Below, in pieces: positions 59,654 to 64,000 of a stretch of DNA of 64,000 bases; within the stretch, counting starts at the first letter, position 1, and every line of letters begins with the position of its first letter. Origin of the DNA: Kazachstania africana CBS 2517. Its lineage: Eukaryota; Ascomycota; Saccharomycetes; Saccharomycetales; Saccharomycetaceae. Below the pieces are notes generated by a model. The model worked only from the letters and a program-made list of their open reading frames with translations. It was not told where the DNA came from and did not search any database. The stretch lies in assembly GCF_000304475.1 (NCBI RefSeq), contig NC_018948.1, positions 248,001 to 312,000 of the forward strand, written 5' to 3'. The position numbers were made by a program, and so were the translations under genes.

Positions 59654-59863
59654 AATTCTGTGTTAAAATGAATGGTATAGAAAATCTGTTATTATATTTT
59701 TTATATAATTTATACTCTATCACAATGTGGTTAAAGGTATAATGTTTATATTTTTTTCAGTTCTGTACTTTTTGTGGATAAATCGACGCCAGCTATGTAA
59801 TTTTAAAACATATATTATCACTTTCAAGAGTCCTTTCGAACTATATATATACATTATACATGT

Positions 59864-62800
59864 TTATAAACCAAAATTTTTCAGTTCTAACTCGATCCTA
59901 GCGGTAGGGTCAAGCTGAGCTAACCTACTCATACCTTCCTCAACTTCTGCTCTCAAACTTGGAATTTTCCTGGCCAATTTCATTGAAAACTTGATAAATT
60001 CTAGTTTGACATTTTCAGTAGCCTCTTTTCTGCAGTTAATATTATAGCAGGTAGTCCAATAGGCCTTAAGCTTACTTTCAGCATTAGCATCTGTCAAAGG
60101 TAGTTTGTCTAGTACATCAGTACCAATTCGACTGCATGCCGATTGACTCCTCCATGTATATATGATCATACTGCTATCGAATAAATTCAATACAGAGTCG
60201 AGGATGAAATAATATAATTCGATGTTTCCACAAGCAATTGCGGCATGTGCTTTCAATACTTCTATAATATACTCCTCGTTTTCAATGTTCTTTCTCGATG
60301 ATTTTCTATTTATGTCTTCATTTGGCTTTATCTTCTTGGATATTTTTTCATTATTCTCATCGTTTCCACTTAATTCTCCATTTTGAATTTCGATATCTTT
60401 AAAAATTGACTTAGTTATGGGAATTAACGATTCGTTAATCAAACTTTCATTTGGAAAGATTGATAGGTATCTGGAATAAGAAAAGAGAACTTTTGTAGTA
60501 TATTTGCTATTATTTCTCGAAGATTCGGTTACTAGAGCTTTGTCGATTCGAGATCTTAAGTCGTTCTCGTTTTCAAGGAACTCTTTGAAGGTGTTAACAG
60601 CCGAAACTAGTGCATCTACAATCATTTCCTTACCTTCCCATGATCTACCTTCCAATGCCTCAATGGTTATATCAAACAATTTACGTGTTCGATCTTTGGA
60701 AACCGATCTATCAATTTTGCCACATAAATTAGAAATCGCATTTGCACACGTTCTTCTGACTGTAAAATCAAGAGACCTAATGTTTGTCGAGAGAATATTT
60801 AAAATTTCCTCTAGGTATAACTTTACCGTCCCTGAACCTGACGATGAAGCCTCTGTCCATATTTTGCTATAAAGAGCACTATTCTCCTCAGTGATGTCAT
60901 TTGATGCAACGAAAACTAATGGCATCAATATCGTAGAGATTGACTCAAATTGAGAATATGAGTTATTATGAATAGATTCAATTGCAAGTCCTACTATTTT
61001 TCTAGCAGCAGAATCACTGTCAGTACTGAAATATCTCTCTGTCAACTTCTTACAGTATTTCACACTCTTTTCTATTGTGGCCACCTTAAAAATATATCCG
61101 AATGCTAATGCATAGGATAAACAGATAGATTCATTCCGGTCATCTAACACATTCATGCATGTTTTCAGTAATTTTCCACTATAATCTTTCAACGAATCTC
61201 CAAATTTTTTTATCAGAAGGATAAGGACTTGGGATGCAGCTACTTTTGATGGCAGTCCAATTGATTTCTTAATAGCCTTGATCACATGATCGACGAGTTC
61301 TTTCAAATCACTTTCATCCGTAAGGGATAGTAAGCTTTCAATAGCATTAAATAACGGCGAGGAAGTAACGCCATTTCTTCTATGCATATCAATTACATTG
61401 GCATCTATCTTATAATTTTCAGCATTTAAGGCAAGGTAATTGATTACTTGTGGTTCGATCGAAGAAAATAAGGATGTGAATTCAAATATAAGTTGAGGTG
61501 CGAAAGGCTTCAATGCTTTGCCGGTATTTTTAATTAAATCAATCAAGGTCGTTAATGCAAACTTTCTAACATCGTCAGCATCACTGTTTAACCCTTTAGT
61601 ACCTAAGAAAAATGGTAAAATCGTGCCCAAAATTTTTGTTGATTTTTCTGCACTTACTCTTTTACTGGAATCGATAGAACGCACTAGAATTTTTGCAAGA
61701 ACAGTAGTGAATTTTGTACCCACTTCTCGAACACTTTCTTTTATATCGTCCATTGTTCTGAAACCCATAGTCCAGATGTCTAAAATATTGTCTGAAAATT
61801 TATCTTCAGGTTGTGTCTGAATCAACTGCAATAAGGCGGCAGTACTTGCTTCACGCACTCTCCATTCTTTGTTTGACATTCCTGACAACAGCTCTTGCAG
61901 AATATCTTCAAAAAAGACATTTATTGTAGAGGAAGAATCTGTAACTAAAGTATTCCAAATGTCGTTCATGGAGTTTGCCACAGATGAATATGGATCAAAC
62001 CTGTATCTAAACAATTTTGGGATTAGTTTCTTTGCCGAATTTGTATCCTCCAGTAGAAGCTTTTCTAAGGAGGATTTTGACATGATGGCACCTAACCCAA
62101 ATGCTATACCTTTTCTGGAAGACCACAAAGAGGAGTGTTTTGCTAGTGACATAAATTTATAAACAAGCGAAGGATCACCCACTTCAGATGCAAGATTCAA
62201 TATATCTTTATAAGTACTTATTGAGTCATCACCGGTATTCAGCGTTCCAGGTTCGAATAGTTGCGTACTGCTTTCAACCGAACCTGAATTCATTGAGATA
62301 GCGTTTGTGGAATTGGTAAACGATTTTAGTAACCCTTTGATCATTTCCTCCTTCAAATCATGATTACCTAGTTCATATATTAAACTTAAACCACGAGCTG
62401 CAGATTCTTGAATAAACTGGTCATTATCTGGTAAGAATTTCATGAATTTAAAGTGAATCTCTTTACATCGCGCTAAAATAGGTTCTGTTTTCAAAAACTG
62501 AACCATGGAAAGAAGCCATATGCAGGATGCTCTACGTAGACTAGGCTTGGTAGAATCACAGGCGGTAAGGACCTTCTCAAGTACCATATTAGTCTTTGAA
62601 CTACTTGAATAAAAAGCAATAAATGGGGTTTCTTTAGGTGAAAGCCCTAAAATGTCTATTTGCTTTTGCAAAAATGAGCTTTGCCAACCACCAGCTAAAA
62701 CGGAAAGAGATTCACCCACAGTGAAGAGATACTCTACTTCCTTTGATGTGTGTGTTTCAAAAAGTTTATTCAAAAAGGTTTCAAAAAGATCCAGTTCGTC

Positions 62801-64000
62801 AGCATATAATGCTAAGTAGCTCCATGTTTCAGTTACAAGATCGTCATTCAGTAATCTGTTGTCAAATGAACTCGAAAATTGAGAGATGACCTCAGAGCGC
62901 CTAATTTTTGACAACTCAGACAGGAGCCCATACTTGAACAATTCTCCCAAAGCCTTCATCCCGAAATACCTATACTTGACCCCTTTGACATGTTTAAGAG
63001 CTGAATCAAGTAAATAATTCAGTTGGTCGATAGTCACAACCGATTTCAAAGATCCAGTAATATATAACCTGCTTGAAATAAACGCACCAGCATATAGATA
63101 TGGTACAGAAAGATCGGGATCACTTTCAGGTTTCAAGTGAGAGATAATCATATTAATACTTTCAGTATATGGCACACTTGTGGCAATTATCCCAATTGCA
63201 TTTCCCGCAAGTTCAATATCATAATTACTTGTAACCTCGATCTTTTGCAAAAGTGCGAAGAGATTCGGAATAGAATCTTCTAAGGTTTTTAAAACTGCCT
63301 TATTGCTAAACATCAGTAAATTTCGAAAAACTTCTCCAAACACGTTATCATGGTATTTCGAAATGGAAATTATATTTCCACTATAGTCCTTCGTAATGAA
63401 TTCGCAGCAAAGGACTTGGAGAAATTCTGAGTAAGAATCATCGCCATAGTTTGACAACATTGAGCTGAGTAATCTTCTAACATTGTCATCAACCTGTACT
63501 GCTTTTTCTATTCTAGTAGACCAGTCCTCATCTTGTATAATAATAGTTGTTTCGCCATATATTGCTTGAGAGACCAAACATTGTCTGGCAAACCTTACAG
63601 CAAAATTTAATGTAGACCGTGTGACTGATGTTGAATTTGATTTTGCACTATTCACTTCATCTAACAAGAGCTTTATGAATTGACTAAATTTCGGGAATTG
63701 TGTTTCTCTCACTTCAGATGCTAGACGTTCTGCGGTAGTAACGAATTTCGAAGAGTTTGAAGCCTGATTTACTCTAAACCAATATGGATGTAGACCCTTT
63801 ACAGCTTCTTCTACAATATCGAATCTATTGTCGCGCGATGTTCCCCATATATTAAGCATACGTGCCTCTGCATCATCAAAATTAAATGCAGCATTTGCAT
63901 ACTTTATAGATATGTACCTAACGGACATCAATGTATCTCTAGATTCTCCCTCAGAGGGATTATCTAAGTCATAGTCATCATTTAGTTGAGATCTAAGTAA
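59864..64000 (-). CDS. ECM29: Proteasome adaptor Ecm29, C-terminal ~1378 residues (cut by window edge)
   Basis: The frame stays open to the last base, so the start lies right of the window; about 490 N-terminal residues would be missing compared with S. cerevisiae (1868). The whole visible part is alpha-helical HEAT-like repeats, for example WRVREASTAALLQLIQ, SSLWSSRKGIAFGLGAIMSK, VRKFALTTLIDLIK and DFTVRRTCANAISNLC. These blocks, including SSRKGIAFGLGAI, are conserved in Ecm29. Ecm29 holds the 19S and 20S particles of the proteasome together and acts as a quality-control and remodelling factor. It converges with UBI4, leaving ~210 bp for both terminators. The S. cerevisiae gene is YHL030W, next to OCA5, matching the YHL series seen here. 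Confidence 0.92.
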   Translation of the reverse strand, partial: LLRSQLNDDYDLDNPSEGESRDTLMSVRYISIKYANAAFNFDDAEARMLNIWGTSRDNRFDIVEEAVKGLHPYWFRVNQASNSSKFVTTAERLASEVRETQFPKFSQFIKLLLDEVNSAKSNSTSVTRSTLNFAVRFARQCLVSQAIYGETTIIIQDEDWSTRIEKAVQVDDNVRRLLSSMLSNYGDDSYSEFLQVLCCEFITKDYSGNIISISKYHDNVFGEVFRNLLMFSNKAVLKTLEDSIPNLFALLQKIEVTSNYDIELAGNAIGIIATSVPYTESINMIISHLKPESDPDLSVPYLYAGAFISSRLYITGSLKSVVTIDQLNYLLDSALKHVKGVKYRYFGMKALGELFKYGLLSELSKIRRSEVISQFSSSFDNRLLNDDLVTETWSYLALYADELDLFETFLNKLFETHTSKEVEYLFTVGESLSVLAGGWQSSFLQKQIDILGLSPKETPFIAFYSSSSKTNMVLEKVLTACDSTKPSLRRASCIWLLSMVQFLKTEPILARCKEIHFKFMKFLPDNDQFIQESAARGLSLIYELGNHDLKEEMIKGLLKSFTNSTNAISMNSGSVESSTQLFEPGTLNTGDDSISTYKDILNLASEVGDPSLVYKFMSLAKHSSLWSSRKGIAFGLGAIMSKSSLEKLLLEDTNSAKKLIPKLFRYRFDPYSSVANSMNDIWNTLVTDSSSTINVFFEDILQELLSGMSNKEWRVREASTAALLQLIQTQPEDKFSDNILDIWTMGFRTMDDIKESVREVGTKFTTVLAKILVRSIDSSKRVSAEKSTKILGTILPFFLGTKGLNSDADDVRKFALTTLIDLIKNTGKALKPFAPQLIFEFTSLFSSIEPQVINYLALNAENYKIDANVIDMHRRNGVTSSPLFNAIESLLSLTDESDLKELVDHVIKAIKKSIGLPSKVAASQVLILLIKKFGDSLKDYSGKLLKTCMNVLDDRNESICLSYALAFGYIFKVATIEKSVKYCKKLTERYFSTDSDSAARKIVGLAIESIHNNSYSQFESISTILMPLVFVASNDITEENSALYSKIWTEASSSGSGTVKLYLEEILNILSTNIRSLDFTVRRTCANAISNLCGKIDRSVSKDRTRKLFDITIEALEGRSWEGKEMIVDALVSAVNTFKEFLENENDLRSRIDKALVTESSRNNSKYTTKVLFSYSRYLSIFPNESLINESLIPITKSIFKDIEIQNGELSGNDENNEKISKKIKPNEDINRKSSRKNIENEEYIIEVLKAHAAIACGNIELYYFILDSVLNLFDSSMIIYTWRSQSACSRIGTDVLDKLPLTDANAESKLKAYWTTCYNINCRKEATENVKLEFIKFSMKLARKIPSLRAEVEEGMSRLAQLDPTARIELELKNFGL

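Overview
The window is nuclear DNA from a budding yeast of the family Saccharomycetaceae. It shows dense, almost intron-free genes that match Saccharomyces cerevisiae proteins nearly end to end, AT-rich intergenic DNA, yeast promoter motifs (PAC/RRPE, HSE, STRE, Reb1, Cbf1) and two nuclear tRNA genes, one with a short intron beside the anticodon. I cannot name the species. Gene names below come from recalled family sequence and S. cerevisiae gene order, not from a search.

Layout. (1) 1-12.9 kb matches the S. cerevisiae YGR157W-YGR163W neighbourhood: the 3' end of CHO2, a large Thr-rich GPI wall protein that S. cerevisiae lacks there, an RTS3-like gene, tRNA-Val(AAC), an eIF4G gene (TIF4631/TIF4632-like) split by a one-base frame change in a run of ten A, and GTR2. 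(2) 12.9-14.9 kb is gene-poor: a 41-bp tandem array, a probable Ty1/copia relic and tRNA-Leu(UAG). (3) 14.9-36.3 kb: BPT1 (YLL015W), then ACO1, a small unnamed ORF, CDC25, ATG39, MRPL15, SPH1/SPA2 and CDC3 in the order of YLR304C-YLR314C. (4) 37-64 kb: an SSA-type HSP70, NPR3, TPO1, GPI13, SNF6, a YHL026C homologue, RIM101, OCA5, ENT4, a three-unit polyubiquitin gene (UBI4) and the 3' three quarters of ECM29, which leaves through the right edge. Here genes that S. cerevisiae keeps on the chromosome XII left arm (YLL) alternate with genes it keeps on the chromosome VIII left arm (YHL).

Most genes are housekeeping. Functional links within the window include GTR2 and NPR3 (a TORC1 Rag GTPase and a subunit of the SEACIT complex that acts on its partner), UBI4 and ECM29 (ubiquitin and proteasome), SPH1 and CDC3 (polarity and septins), and HSP70 and UBI4 (stress-inducible, with HSE- or STRE-bearing promoters).

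The points most worth a second look are the eIF4G A10 frame change, the 41-bp dyad-bearing array with an adjacent retrotransposon relic, the non-subtelomeric adhesin-like gene, two strong intergenic inverted repeats (19.7 kb and 31.0 kb), a fourfold CACGTG cluster before HSP70/CDC3, and the homogenised ubiquitin repeats. I see no clear sign of a wholly new multi-gene system.
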